NCBI RefSeq assembly: GCF_030376615.1
Contig: NZ_JARRAB010000021.1
Coordinates: forward strand, 1-64,000
Origin: Pseudomonas sp. sp1636
Lineage (GTDB): Bacteria; Pseudomonadota; Gammaproteobacteria; Pseudomonadales; Pseudomonadaceae
Direction: 5' to 3'
DNA length: 64,000 bases
The translations under genes were made by a program, and so were the position numbers. The notes beneath the pieces are model-generated. The model had not been told where the DNA came from, ran no database searches, and worked only from the letters and a program-made list of their open reading frames with translations. This document shows positions 16,626 through 26,750 of the stretch, piece by piece. The first letter of the stretch is position 1; the number at the start of each line of letters is the position of its first letter.

Positions 16626-18067
16626 CAGGCGGCTCCGCCGAATACGTCGACCTGGCGGAAGACGCAGGCCGGGGTGGCGTGGCCGACGCGCACCACCTGG
16701 TTGGGTTCGCCCTTGCCGCAGTGCGGGGTGCCGAGCACCGCACGGGTGCTGGCGTCGCCGACGGCCGCGAGCGAGCGCCAGAACTGGCTGGAGGTGCCGC
16801 GGTAGTTGGGGTTCTTGACCACGTCGCGGAGTTGGCCGTGCTCGATCAGTTGGCCCCATTCGCAGCCGAACTGGAACTTGTTGCGCGCCTCGTCGATCGA
16901 CCAGGAGCGGTTGCTGGCCATCAGGATGCCGTACTCGATGGCGCCGATCAGTTGCGCCAGGCTGTGGCTGCCCGGCTCGATATTGAGGTTGGCCATGCGG
17001 TCGATCGGCGGCCGGTTCCAGTTGCACGCGCGGCTGTTGGCCACCCCCGCCAGGCCGCTGCGCCACTGCGACAGGGCGCCGCCGAGGGGGCGCAGGAGCA
17101 GGCCGTCGCGGATCAGATATTCCTTGCTGGCCGGGCTGCCGTCGTCGTCATGGGCGTAGCTGGCCAGCTCCTCGGGGATGCCCGGATCGAAGGTCACGTT
17201 GAGCAGGCTGGAGCCGTATTGCAGCTGGCCGAAGTCGCTGGCCTTGACGAAGCTGGTGCCGGCGAAGTTGCGCTCGTCGCCGAGGATGCGATCCAGCTCC
17301 AGCGGGTGGCCGATGGATTCGTGCAGTTGCAGGATCATCTGGTCGGGCATCAGCAGCAGGTCGCGTCGGCCGCTCGGCGCGTTGGGCGCCAGCAGCAGTT
17401 GCAGGGCCTGCTCGGCGACCTGCGGCGCGGCGCCGAGCAGGCCCAGGCGCTCGATCACCTCGGCGCCGCCCTGCTGGCCGAGGTGGGCGCCGCCGAGGTG
17501 GCGGGTCTGGCTGTCCTGGCCGTCGTAGGCGGTGACGCTGAGGTGCGGGTAGACGAAGCGCTGGGCCTGGCGCAGTTCGGCGCCGCTGTTGTTGAGGTAG
17601 AGCTGTTCGACCTGGGTCAGGTCGAGGCCGACCCGCCAATTGACCAGGCGCGGGTCGCTGGGCACGGCGGCGGATTCGGCGGCGAGCAGTTGGTAGCAGG
17701 CGGCGAGCGAGGGGAATGCCTGCTCCAGGCCGGGCGAGCGGTACTCGCCGCGTTCGCGGGAGGGCGCCAGTGTATGCAGCTCGAGCAAGGTCTGTGGGGC
17801 GATCTGCCGGGCCAGCGCCGTGGCCCGCTGCAGCGCGGCCTGCAGGCCCTGGCGCGACAGGTCGCTGGTCGCCGCGTAGGCCTCGACCCCGGCCAGCCGC
17901 ACGCTGAGCATCGCGCCCTGATCGCGGCTGAAGCGCGGCGGCTCGGCCACCTGCTTGCGCATCGCCAACTGTTGGTGATCCTCGCGCACATAGCGCAACG
18001 ACCAGCATTCGGCGTCACAGCGCAGGGCGGCGAAGTGGCGCTTGAGGGTGGCGCAGGCCTCGAACAT
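16625..18067 (-). CDS. TldD-like zinc metalloprotease subunit
   Basis: Protein of 480 aa with the diagnostic zinc-binding motif HESIGHPLELDRILG (HExxxH) in the middle of the chain, preceded by the strand RRDLLLMPDQMILQL. Other family elements are SFVKASDFGQLQYGSSLLNVTFDPG, SRACNWNRPPIDRMANLNI and LMASNRSWSIDEARNKFQFG. The gene starts at 18067 with AAGGAG upstream and is followed by the TldE-like gene. Divergence from the canonical TldD and the adjacent partner gene suggest a second, specialised TldD/E pair in this genome; that is inference. Confidence 0.88.
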   Translation of the reverse strand: MFEACATLKRHFAALRCDAECWSLRYVREDHQQLAMRKQVAEPPRFSRDQGAMLSVRLAGVEAYAATSDLSRQGLQAALQRATALARQIAPQTLLELHTLAPSRERGEYRSPGLEQAFPSLAACYQLLAAESAAVPSDPRLVNWRVGLDLTQVEQLYLNNSGAELRQAQRFVYPHLSVTAYDGQDSQTRHLGGAHLGQQGGAEVIERLGLLGAAPQVAEQALQLLLAPNAPSGRRDLLLMPDQMILQLHESIGHPLELDRILGDERNFAGTSFVKASDFGQLQYGSSLLNVTFDPGIPEELASYAHDDDGSPASKEYLIRDGLLLRPLGGALSQWRSGLAGVANSRACNWNRPPIDRMANLNIEPGSHSLAQLIGAIEYGILMASNRSWSIDEARNKFQFGCEWGQLIEHGQLRDVVKNPNYRGTSSQFWRSLAAVGDASTRAVLGTPHCGKGEPNQVVRVGHATPACVFRQVDVFGGAA

Positions 18068-18169
18068 ACGGCGGCTCCTTTGCGTAGACGGCTGGCTGCA
18101 TACGGGATGATTGCCGAAGCATCGGCCTGCGACAAGCACCACGGCTTCGCCTGCTGGGCAGGCGGGCCG

Positions 18170-19405
18170 CTATTGCCAGACGGTCAGGCCGCGGCCCTGG
18201 TGCTTGGCCTGGTAAAGGCGCAGGTCGGCCTGGTGCAGCAGGCTTTCCAGGTCGTCCGGGGCGCCCTGGTAGACGCCGGCACTGAACGACAGCGGCGGCG
18301 CGCCGGCGGCGTAGTGCAGGCTGGCGCAATGTTGGCGCAGGCGGTCGAGGGTCTGGGCCAGCTCGTCGGCGGTCTGCTGGCTGAGCAGGGCGAACTCTTC
18401 GCCGCCGAGACGGCCGAGCAGGGCATCGGGGACGGCCGCGGCGAAGGCGCGGGCGAAGACGACCAGGGCGCTGTCGCCGCTGGCGTGGCCGTGCTGGTCA
18501 TTGATCCGCTTGAAGAAATCCAGGTCGAGCATGGCCACGCTGAGCTGCTGGCCGGCGCGTTGCGCGTGTTTCAGCTGCTGCAGGCCCTGTTCGTAGAAGG
18601 CCCGCCGGTTGTTCAGGCCGGTCAAGGCATCGAACTGCGCCGCCTGCTTCAGGGCGCGCATCAGGTCGCGGCGTTCCAGGGTCGACATCACCCGACAGTT
18701 CAGCTCTTCCGGGCAGAAGGGTTTGCGCAGGAAGTCGTCGGCGCCATGCTTGATGAACTTGGCGCTGAGCGAGCCTTTGGCATCGGCGGACAGGCCGATG
18801 ATGATCAAGTCGTTGCGCTTCATCTTCTGCCGCAGCAGTTTGACCAGGTCGAAGCCGCTGATGCCCGGCATGCGGTGATCCACCACCAGCAGGTCGATAT
18901 CGGGCTGCGCCTGCAGGGTGCGCAGGGCCTCGTCGCCATCGCAGGCTTCGATGATCTGATAGCGGTGCGGGGTCAGGATATGGCGGATGTACTGGCGGGC
19001 GGCTAGCGAGTCTTCGGCGACCAGGATCTTCACCAGGCTATTGCTTTCCAGGCGGTGCAGCAGGCGGAAGGCGTACTCGTAGGAATGCTGACTTTCCTTG
19101 AGCACGTAGTCGACCACGCCCTTGAGCAGCAATTCGTCGCGTCGCTGCTCGTTGTAGGAGCCGCTGAGGACGATGCACGGCAGCTGGTACTGCATCACCA
19201 GATCGACGCTTTCGCCGTTGGGCGCATCCGGCAGATGCAGGTCGACGATGGCGGCGAAGAACAGGCTGGCGGCGCTTTCCAGCATGATCTGCGCCTCGCC
19301 CAGCGAGGCGCAGAACACCGGCTGCAGACCGCTCTCCTGGCGGAACAGGTGGTCGAGGATTTTCAGCACCATGGGGCTGTCTTCGATGACCAGGATATTA
19401 CGCAC
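18170..19405 (-). CDS. Diguanylate cyclase with two receiver domains (REC-REC-GGDEF)
   Basis: Cytoplasmic signalling protein of 411 aa starting at a GTG (19405) with TGGAGA upstream. The first receiver (about 1-120) has AAIVDLHLPDA, the second (about 125-245) has LLVVDHRMPGISGF, followed by the GGDEF domain (about 260-405) with FDALTGLNNRRAF and the active-site signature RLGGEEFALL. The inhibitory I-site RxxD five residues before GGEEF reads AVPD, so product inhibition is probably lost. No kinase gene is adjacent. Such proteins make c-di-GMP under control of phosphorylation. Confidence 0.88.
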   Translation of the reverse strand: MRNILVIEDSPMVLKILDHLFRQESGLQPVFCASLGEAQIMLESAASLFFAAIVDLHLPDAPNGESVDLVMQYQLPCIVLSGSYNEQRRDELLLKGVVDYVLKESQHSYEYAFRLLHRLESNSLVKILVAEDSLAARQYIRHILTPHRYQIIEACDGDEALRTLQAQPDIDLLVVDHRMPGISGFDLVKLLRQKMKRNDLIIIGLSADAKGSLSAKFIKHGADDFLRKPFCPEELNCRVMSTLERRDLMRALKQAAQFDALTGLNNRRAFYEQGLQQLKHAQRAGQQLSVAMLDLDFFKRINDQHGHASGDSALVVFARAFAAAVPDALLGRLGGEEFALLSQQTADELAQTLDRLRQHCASLHYAAGAPPLSFSAGVYQGAPDDLESLLHQADLRLYQAKHQGRGLTVWQ

Positions 19406-19452
19406 AGGAATCTCCAGTAGCTGTGGCCGCGCGCTGTGGCGCTGCGGTTGGA

Positions 19453-20832
<1,380 letters not shown>

Positions 20833-21211
20833 GGTTCAGGCCTGCAGATCGAAATGGCGCGCAGTGTAGCAGGCGGCGGGCAGGGCGTTGCTGCTAGTAC
20901 GACCGGGGGTGTGGCGGTTCACCAGGCGGCGGGATCGCTCTGCACCGCGACCCCGCAACGTGGCAGCCCGGCGGGCTGCATTCGCCGCGGGGCGCGCCTC
21001 CTACAAGGTTGCGGGCAGGCTTGAGTCCATGGATGAACCGATTAATCGATCAGGCCCTAGCTGACGGCCCGGATGCCGCCGGCCCCTTGGGCTACGGCGC
21101 AAGCAATGGCCGGGCCGCGCGACACGGCGTGACGCTTGCCTGGCGTAAATATTGCCTGTCGTCCTTGCCGCATCCGCTGTCGGGATGCACGGAACTCGTT
21201 GAGGTGTCGTT
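20833..21211. other. Divergent intergenic region dbpA / chemoreceptor
   Basis: Region of 379 bases without a supported gene. It contains a 26-base block at 20971-20996, beginning GCGGGCTGCATTCG, that recurs identically at 31916-31941, so it is an interspersed repeat. The promoter of the chemoreceptor gene must lie near 21140-21190. Confidence 0.5.
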
Positions 21212-23242
21212 ATGACTGGAGTACTCAAGCCGGGAGTTCGCGTACTGGAGCGTTTCAGCTTCGCACGTAAATTTCAGCTGTTGTTTGTCTTGTTCGTCCT
21301 GCCGTTGGGCTATGCGTTGTGGGTGATCGCTAGCGATCAGGTGGCGCGCCTGGAACTGATCGACCATGAGCTGGAAGGCATGCACGGGGTCGCGGTGCTG
21401 GGGGCGGTGCAGCGTGAGGTGCTCGCGCAGCGCACCCTGCTGGCGCGCTGGAAGGGCACCGACAAACCGGCCGAAGCGCTGTTGCAGCAGCGCGCGAACG
21501 GTCTCGATCAAGCGCTGGCGCAGGCCGCCACGCAGCTGGCCAGTGGCCCTTCGAGCGCCCAGGCCCGCGAGCAATTGGCTGCGCTGCAAGGGCTGCGCGC
21601 CGAGCTGAGTGTGGCGTCGCTGGGCAAGATGGCGCTACCCGATGCCCTGGAGCGTTACCAAAAGACCCTGTTGCAACTGATGGCCCTGCGCGAACAGGTG
21701 GCCACCGACAGCGGTTTGATCCTCGATCCGAACCTCGATACCTATCTGATGATGGAACAGCTGACCTTCACCCTGCCGCGCCTGCAGGAACACCTCGGCA
21801 ACTTCGCCAGCCAGGGCTATGGCGCGGTGTTATCGCAGCACTTCACCCTGCAAAGCCGGGTGCTGATCCGCGATTTGCGCCGCGCCCTGGACGAGTCGCG
21901 CGGCCAGTTGCTCAAGGCGCGTGTCACCCTCGGCCAGCAGGGGGCGCCGTCGCTGGGCGAGCTGCAAGGGGCGTTCGCCGAGGCCGAGCAAGGCTTCGAC
22001 AAGTTTCTCGCCGAGATCGATCGCGATATGTTCGAGGCCAGCCCCATGGCCTTGAGTCCGCAGCAGTTCATTGAACGGGTCGATGCGTTGCAGACCCGGC
22101 TGACGGGGCTGCAGCAGGCGTTGTACCAACAGTTCGCCCTGAACCTGGGTGGCTACCGCCAGCAAATGCAGGGCGAAATGCTGCAGGTGATCGCGGTATT
22201 CGGCGTGCTGACCCTGCTGGCGCTCTACGTGCTGCTGTGCCTGAATGCCTCGATTCGGCGCAGCACCGCCGGCATCATCGAGGCCGCGCAGGGCCTGCGT
22301 GACGGCGATTTGCGCGTGCACATGCAGGTGCATGGCGAGGACGAGCTGGCGCGCATCGCCACCGCGCTGAACGCGGCGGTCGCCCAGTTGCGTGGTTCGT
22401 TGCAAGGCGTCGACCAGGAAAGTCAGAACCTCGGCGGCACCGTGCGGTTGCTCAGCAGCCAGGCGCAGAACGCGCTGGCGGCAGTGGAGCAGCAGCAAGG
22501 GCAGATGAGCCAGATCGCCACCGCCGCCACCCAGATGGCGGCCACCGCGCAAAGCGTGGCGCAAAGCTGCGAGGAGGCTGCGGTGGAAGCCGGGCAAACC
22601 CGTGAAATCGCCAATCTGAGCAACCAGCGCAGCGTGCGCACCAGCGCCAGCATGCACCAGCTCAGCAGCCGCCTGGGCGACAGCGCCGCGACCCTGCAGC
22701 AGTTGCGCGAGCAGACCGAGCAGATCACCCGGGTGGTCGACGTGATCAAGGGCATTGCCGAGCAGACCAACCTGCTGGCGCTCAACGCCGCCATCGAGGC
22801 CGCACGCGCCGGCGAGCAAGGCCGCGGCTTCGCCGTGGTCGCCGACGAGGTGCGCAGTTTGTCCCAGCGCACGCAGAACTCCACCGCGGAAATCGCCCAG
22901 ACCGTGGCCGACCTGCATAGGGTGGTCGGCCAGTCCGTCAGTTTGATGGAAGAGGCTGTGCAGCAGGCCGAGGGCGATGTCGGCAGTGTGTTGGCCATGG
23001 GCGAGGATCTGGCCGGGATCGTCGCGTCGGTGCAGCGGGTCAGCGACCGCCTGGCGCAGATCGCCACCGCCGCCGAGCAGCAGGCCGCCACCGCGGACGA
23101 GGTCAGCGGCAATATCCAGCGGGTCGATCAGGGCGCCAGCGCCCTGCTCGACGGCGCCCAGGCGGTGAGCGAGGCGGCCGCACAACTGGACAACGGCAGC
23201 CGGGTGCTGGCGCAGAACACCGGGCGCTTCCAGCTGGATTGA
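21212..23242 (+). CDS. Methyl-accepting chemotaxis protein
   Basis: Inner-membrane chemoreceptor of 676 aa. A first membrane segment is at about 17-37, then a large helical periplasmic sensor (about 285 residues) that contains DSGLILDPNLDTYLMME, a motif seen in several helical-bundle chemoreceptors. The second membrane segment is at about 323-345, followed by HAMP. The cytoplasmic signalling tip EQTNLLALNAAIEAARAG then RGFAVVADEVRSLSQRT is at about 516-550, and the protein ends with the usual coiled-coil. The ligand is unknown. No che genes are adjacent. Confidence 0.92.
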   Translation: MTGVLKPGVRVLERFSFARKFQLLFVLFVLPLGYALWVIASDQVARLELIDHELEGMHGVAVLGAVQREVLAQRTLLARWKGTDKPAEALLQQRANGLDQALAQAATQLASGPSSAQAREQLAALQGLRAELSVASLGKMALPDALERYQKTLLQLMALREQVATDSGLILDPNLDTYLMMEQLTFTLPRLQEHLGNFASQGYGAVLSQHFTLQSRVLIRDLRRALDESRGQLLKARVTLGQQGAPSLGELQGAFAEAEQGFDKFLAEIDRDMFEASPMALSPQQFIERVDALQTRLTGLQQALYQQFALNLGGYRQQMQGEMLQVIAVFGVLTLLALYVLLCLNASIRRSTAGIIEAAQGLRDGDLRVHMQVHGEDELARIATALNAAVAQLRGSLQGVDQESQNLGGTVRLLSSQAQNALAAVEQQQGQMSQIATAATQMAATAQSVAQSCEEAAVEAGQTREIANLSNQRSVRTSASMHQLSSRLGDSAATLQQLREQTEQITRVVDVIKGIAEQTNLLALNAAIEAARAGEQGRGFAVVADEVRSLSQRTQNSTAEIAQTVADLHRVVGQSVSLMEEAVQQAEGDVGSVLAMGEDLAGIVASVQRVSDRLAQIATAAEQQAATADEVSGNIQRVDQGASALLDGAQAVSEAAAQLDNGSRVLAQNTGRFQLD

Positions 23243-23323
23243 TGCACGGGGCGTCCCGGCTTGACGCTTGGGGTGCTGCTGGCGCAGTCTGCCGGCCCTG
23301 GCCGCCAGCGAGCAGGACGCCCG

Positions 23324-24013
23324 ATGCCGCACATTCTGATTGTCGAAGACGAAGCCGCGATTGCCGACACCCTGGTCTACGCCCTGCAGGCCGAGGGTTT
23401 CGCCACCTGCTGGTTGAGCCTTGGCGGCGCGGCGTTGGAGCGGTTGGCGGGCGAGCCGTTCGACCTGGTGATTCTCGATGTCGGCCTGCCGGATATCGGC
23501 GGGTTCGAGGTTTGCAAGCGCCTGCGGCGGTTTTCCGAGGTGCCGCTGATCTTCCTCACCGCGCGCAGCGAGGAAGTCGACCGGGTGGTCGGCCTGGAGA
23601 TCGGCGCCGACGACTATGTGGTCAAACCCTTCAGCCCGCGCGAGGTGGCGGCGCGGGTCAAGGCCATTCTCAAGCGCACGGCGCCGCGCCCGCTCGCTGG
23701 CGAGGGACGGCCGCCCGCCGCGGCGACGCTGCGCATCGACGGGCAACGCTATCAGGCCCACTACCACGACCAGTTGCTCAACCTGACCCGCCACGAATTC
23801 CGCCTGCTGCAGACCCTGCACGGCCAGCCCGAACGGGTGTTCAGTCGCGAGCAACTGCTCGATGCCCTCGGCGTGGCGGCCGCTGCCGGATACGAGCGCA
23901 GCATCGACAGCCATATCAAGAGCCTGCGCGCCAAATTGCGCCAGGTGGCGGCATCGGCCGAACCGATCCAGACCCACCGCGGCCTGGGTTACAGCTACAA
24001 CCCGGAGCGCTGA
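23324..24013 (+). CDS. creB: Two-component response regulator CreB
   Basis: OmpR-family regulator of 229 aa. Receiver start HILIVEDEAAIADTL, phospho-acceptor Asp52 in LVILDVGLPDIGGF, conserved KPFSPREV; winged-helix domain ends THRGLGYSYNPER. The ATG at 23324 with AGGA upstream gives the standard length; an earlier start at 23261 would add 21 unrelated residues. creC follows after one base. CreBC responds to carbon metabolism and, in Pseudomonas, to beta-lactam action through PBP4. The creD target gene lies 2.7 kb downstream. Confidence 0.9.
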   Translation: MPHILIVEDEAAIADTLVYALQAEGFATCWLSLGGAALERLAGEPFDLVILDVGLPDIGGFEVCKRLRRFSEVPLIFLTARSEEVDRVVGLEIGADDYVVKPFSPREVAARVKAILKRTAPRPLAGEGRPPAAATLRIDGQRYQAHYHDQLLNLTRHEFRLLQTLHGQPERVFSREQLLDALGVAAAAGYERSIDSHIKSLRAKLRQVAASAEPIQTHRGLGYSYNPER

Positions 24014-24014
24014 G

Positions 24015-25439
24015 ATGCCGCTCGGCGTGCGCATCTTCCTGGTCTACTTCCTGTTCGTCGGCCTGGCCGGCTGGTTCGTGCTGAGCACGGTGATGGACGA
24101 GATCCGCCCCGGGGTGCGCCAGTCCACCGAGGAAACCCTGGTCGACACCGCCAACCTGCTGGCGGAAATCCTCCGCGACGAGGTCAAGGCCGGTAGCCTG
24201 CAGCAGAGCCGCCTGCCCGCCATGCTCCAGGCCTACGGCCAGCGCCAGCCCCGGGCGAGCATCTGGGGGGTGGCGAAGACTCAGGTCAACCACCGCATCT
24301 ACGTCACCGACGCCCAGGGCGTGGTTCTGCTCGACTCCACGGGGCAGGCGGTGGGCCAGGACTATTCGCGCTGGAACGATGTGCTGCTGACCCTGCGTGG
24401 CGAATACGGCGCGCGCTCGACCAAGGAAGAGCCGAACGACCCCGACTCCTCGGTGATGTACGTGGCCGCGCCGATCCGGGATGGCGAGCGGATCATCGGC
24501 GTGGTCTCGGTGGCCAAGCCCAACCGCAGCCTGCAGCCCTATATCGCGCGCTCGGAGCAGCGCCTGGCCGGGCTGGGCGGCGGCCTGATCGTGCTCGGTC
24601 TGGTGATCGGCGCGCTGCTGTCCTGGTGGCTCAGCGCCGCGCTGCGCAAGCTCACCCGCTATGCCCAGGCGGTCAGCGCCGGCGAGCGGGCCGAGCTGCC
24701 CAGCGTGCACGGCGGCGAGCTGGCGCAACTGGCCCAGGCCATCGAGCGCATGCGCACCGAGCTGGAAGGCAAGGCCTACGTCGAGCGCTATGTGCACACC
24801 CTGACCCACGAACTGAAAAGCCCGCTGGCGGCCATCCGCGGCGCCGCCGAGCTGCTCGACGGCGAGATGCCGGGCGAGCAGCGCCAGCGCTTCGTGGCCA
24901 ATATCGAGCAGGAAAGTGCGCGCATCCAGCAACTGATCGAGCGCCTGCTGCGCCTGGCCCAGGTGGAGCAGCGCCAGGGCCTGGAAGAGCAGGTGGCGGT
25001 GCCGCTGCATGCGCTGGTCGAAGCCCTGTTGCAGGCGCAGATGGCGCGTATCGAGGCGGCGGGGTTGCGGGTCGACAACCTGATTGATGCCGGGTTGGGC
25101 GCCCGCGGCGAGGCCTTCCTGCTGCGTCAGGCCGTGGCCAACCTGCTCGACAACGCCCTCGACTTCACCCCGCCGGGCGGCTCGATCCGCTTCAGCGCCA
25201 AGGCCACGGGCAGCCAGATCGAACTGGCGCTGTTCAACCAGGCCGCGCCGATTCCCGACTACGCCCTGGCGCGCCTGTGCGAGCGCTTCTACTCCCTGGC
25301 GCGCCCCGGCAGCGGGCGCAAGAGCACCGGGCTAGGCCTGAATTTCGTCCAGGAGGTGATGCAGCTGCACGGCGGCGAACTGCAGGTGAGCAATGTCGAG
25401 GGCGGAGTACTGGTGCGCCTGGTCGTTAGTCGCGCGTAG
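24015..25439 (+). CDS. creC: Sensor histidine kinase CreC
   Basis: Inner-membrane kinase of 474 aa. Membrane segments are at about 6-26 and 185-205, flanking a periplasmic sensor of about 155 residues (with NHRIYVTDAQGVVLLDS and VSVAKPNRSLQPYI). HAMP follows. The phospho-acceptor motif is LTHELKSPLAAIRGA with His at about 265; ATPase boxes are VANLLDNALDFTPPGG and SGRKSTGLGLNFVQEV. The start at 24015 follows the creB stop by one base (TGAGATG). Identity rests on the creB/creD neighbours and the match of the sensor-kinase layout. Confidence 0.9.
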   Translation: MPLGVRIFLVYFLFVGLAGWFVLSTVMDEIRPGVRQSTEETLVDTANLLAEILRDEVKAGSLQQSRLPAMLQAYGQRQPRASIWGVAKTQVNHRIYVTDAQGVVLLDSTGQAVGQDYSRWNDVLLTLRGEYGARSTKEEPNDPDSSVMYVAAPIRDGERIIGVVSVAKPNRSLQPYIARSEQRLAGLGGGLIVLGLVIGALLSWWLSAALRKLTRYAQAVSAGERAELPSVHGGELAQLAQAIERMRTELEGKAYVERYVHTLTHELKSPLAAIRGAAELLDGEMPGEQRQRFVANIEQESARIQQLIERLLRLAQVEQRQGLEEQVAVPLHALVEALLQAQMARIEAAGLRVDNLIDAGLGARGEAFLLRQAVANLLDNALDFTPPGGSIRFSAKATGSQIELALFNQAAPIPDYALARLCERFYSLARPGSGRKSTGLGLNFVQEVMQLHGGELQVSNVEGGVLVRLVVSRA

Positions 25440-25552
25440 CAGACCGTGGAGCCCGGTTTCGGTCGCCCGGATAGGCCTTGGCGCAATCCGGGGCAACGCC
25501 GGCGGTCGCGGACTTCATTGGGCCATGGGGGCTGGCGGGGCCTGCGCCAACA

Positions 25553-25987
25553 CTACAGGCGTTTGCGCATAAAAGCCGCGGTCGCCGGGCAAAGCCCGCA
25601 GAACTGCCGGCTCGCGGCAATCGCCAAGGGTGCCGTTGCGCGTTCGCTCAGGCAGTAGCCGCGCCGGGCAAAGAAGGCCTCGGCCGTAGTGGTGAGCAGG
25701 TAGATGGCGTGCACGCCATGGGCCGCCGCCTGCCGTTCGGCATGGGCCAGCAACTCGGCGCCGAGGCCCTGGCCGCGCGCGGCGTCGGCCACGGCGAGGG
25801 AGCGCAGCAGCGCATCCGTGCCGTGGATCTGCAGGCCTACCAGGCCCATGAGACGGCCGCCGGCCTGGCAGCCAAACAGACGCAGATCGTTCGCGACGTC
25901 CTGCAAATCATCGGTGGGCAGGTGGCAGGCGGCGAGCAACTGCTGCGCCTGTCCGTCGATTGCGATGGCTTGAATCGTGGCTTGCAT
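25553..25987 (-). CDS. GNAT acetyltransferase, ArsN2-like
   Basis: N-acetyltransferase of 144 aa. The acetyl-CoA loop is LAVADAARGQGLGAELLAHAE, followed by AEAFFARRGYCLSERATAPLAI. The C-terminal SRQFCGLCPATAAFMRKRL is a pattern I associate with the arsenic-resistance-linked ArsN2 group of GNAT proteins. No ars genes are nearby, so the substrate is open. It lies between creC and creD on the opposite strand, splitting the cre locus. Confidence 0.78.
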   Translation of the reverse strand: MQATIQAIAIDGQAQQLLAACHLPTDDLQDVANDLRLFGCQAGGRLMGLVGLQIHGTDALLRSLAVADAARGQGLGAELLAHAERQAAAHGVHAIYLLTTTAEAFFARRGYCLSERATAPLAIAASRQFCGLCPATAAFMRKRL

Positions 25988-26102
25988 AGGAGTGGCTGCC
26001 TGTCAGAGTGGACGTATCGCGCCCCGCGTGGGGCCAGTAGCGGGCAAGGGCCTGGCCGCCCGCGCAATAGCAGAGGCCCCCGATTTACCCGCGGGGGCTG
26101 GG

Positions 26103-26216
26103 TCAGGCCGCCTTCGCGCTCGCCGCAGCAGGCGCGGGTTTTAGCATTGAGGCTGTTTCCTGGTTGGCCCAGGCCTTGTAGCGCAACAGCGAAGTGAGCA
26201 GGTGGCCGGAGCTCAT
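26103..26216 (-). pseudogene. N-terminal stub of a DinB-family protein
   Basis: Reading frame of 37 codons beginning with an ATG that overlaps the stop of the preceding gene (ATGA). Residues 5-20, HLLTSLLRYKAWANQE, match the start of DinB/YfiT-type four-helix proteins (usual length about 150-170). After that, similarity ends in an Ala-rich tail and a stop, and a GC hairpin follows at 26076-26098. The rest of the gene appears to be missing, so this is a remnant; expression of a short peptide cannot be excluded. Confidence 0.5.
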
Positions 26217-26566
26217 ACGGGCTTTCCCGCTGAGGTCTTGCCTGACAGCGGTGCCGGCGGTGTGTCTGCTTGCCAGGTTCTTAACACCAGATAGAGCAGC
26301 GGGCCTATCGAGACGAACAGCGCAGTCAGGACAAAGAACGGCAGCAGGTAGACCAGTGGCTTGCCACGTGCACGGCCATCGCGGTACATCCAGAGGCAGG
26401 CCAGGGCGGCGAGGATATACAGGTCGATCACCACCTGGGCGGTGTCGGCGCTGGACATCAGTTGCAGACCGAACTGCAGCAGCGATTGCTCGGCCTGCAG
26501 CATCACGTAAAGGGTGTAGGCGCCAAACGCCAGCAGGGTGAGCAGGGGCAGTGCGAGTTTTTTCAT
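26213..26566 (-). CDS. Small integral membrane protein (DUF2834-like)
   Basis: Protein of 117 aa with about three membrane segments: residues 5-22, VVIDLYILAALACLWMY at about 45-61, and LVYLLPFFVLTALFVSIGPL at about 71-90. A short hydrophilic tail rich in Pro and Lys follows. The pattern of an Asp at the start of the middle segment and the RDGRARGKP loop recall DUF2834 proteins. The ATG at 26566 has AGGACGG upstream; its stop overlaps the start of the DinB stub. Function unknown. Confidence 0.75.
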   Translation of the reverse strand: MKKLALPLLTLLAFGAYTLYVMLQAEQSLLQFGLQLMSSADTAQVVIDLYILAALACLWMYRDGRARGKPLVYLLPFFVLTALFVSIGPLLYLVLRTWQADTPPAPLSGKTSAGKPV

Positions 26567-26662
26567 AAGACCGTCCTGGGTTGGGTAGCCGTGCGACCAT
26601 GCGGGATGATCGACGCTACCCAGTTTCCTGCGGGCTGTCCATGTCCTCTGGCCGCAGCATTT

Positions 26663-26701
26663 CTCCACAAAAACTCCATCCCGCCTGCATAAACCCTCCA
26701 T
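26663..26701. promoter_or_regulatory. Four 11-bp-spaced CTCCAT iterons, candidate CreB box
   Basis: CTCCA occurs at 26663, 26674 and 26696, and CTGCA at 26685, so four units start at exact 11-base intervals on one face of the helix (extended consensus CTCCAT/C). The array ends at the likely -35 region and 50 bases before the creD start; a weak -10 TACCTT lies at 26723-26728. The known E. coli cre-tag TTCAC-N6-TTCAC also has an 11-base period, but its sequence is not found here. Confidence 0.6.
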
Positions 26702-26750
26702 TCGCCCCGCCCAGACTCTGCCTACCTTAATTGCCGCGGAGAGTTGCACC

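Noticed and set aside
16679..19006. 775-codon plus-strand open frame
   Set aside because: It is antisense to the TldD-like and diguanylate cyclase genes, whose motifs are unambiguous; long antisense frames are expected at this GC content.
21141..21180. Sigma-28 promoter before the chemoreceptor
   Set aside because: TAAA and GCCG elements exist, but the spacing is 17 instead of about 15 and the -10 reads GCCGCATC, so the match is too weak.
26663..26701. Short CRISPR-like repeat array
   Set aside because: Units of 5-6 bases with an 11-base period are far too short for CRISPR repeats and fit a regulator binding array.
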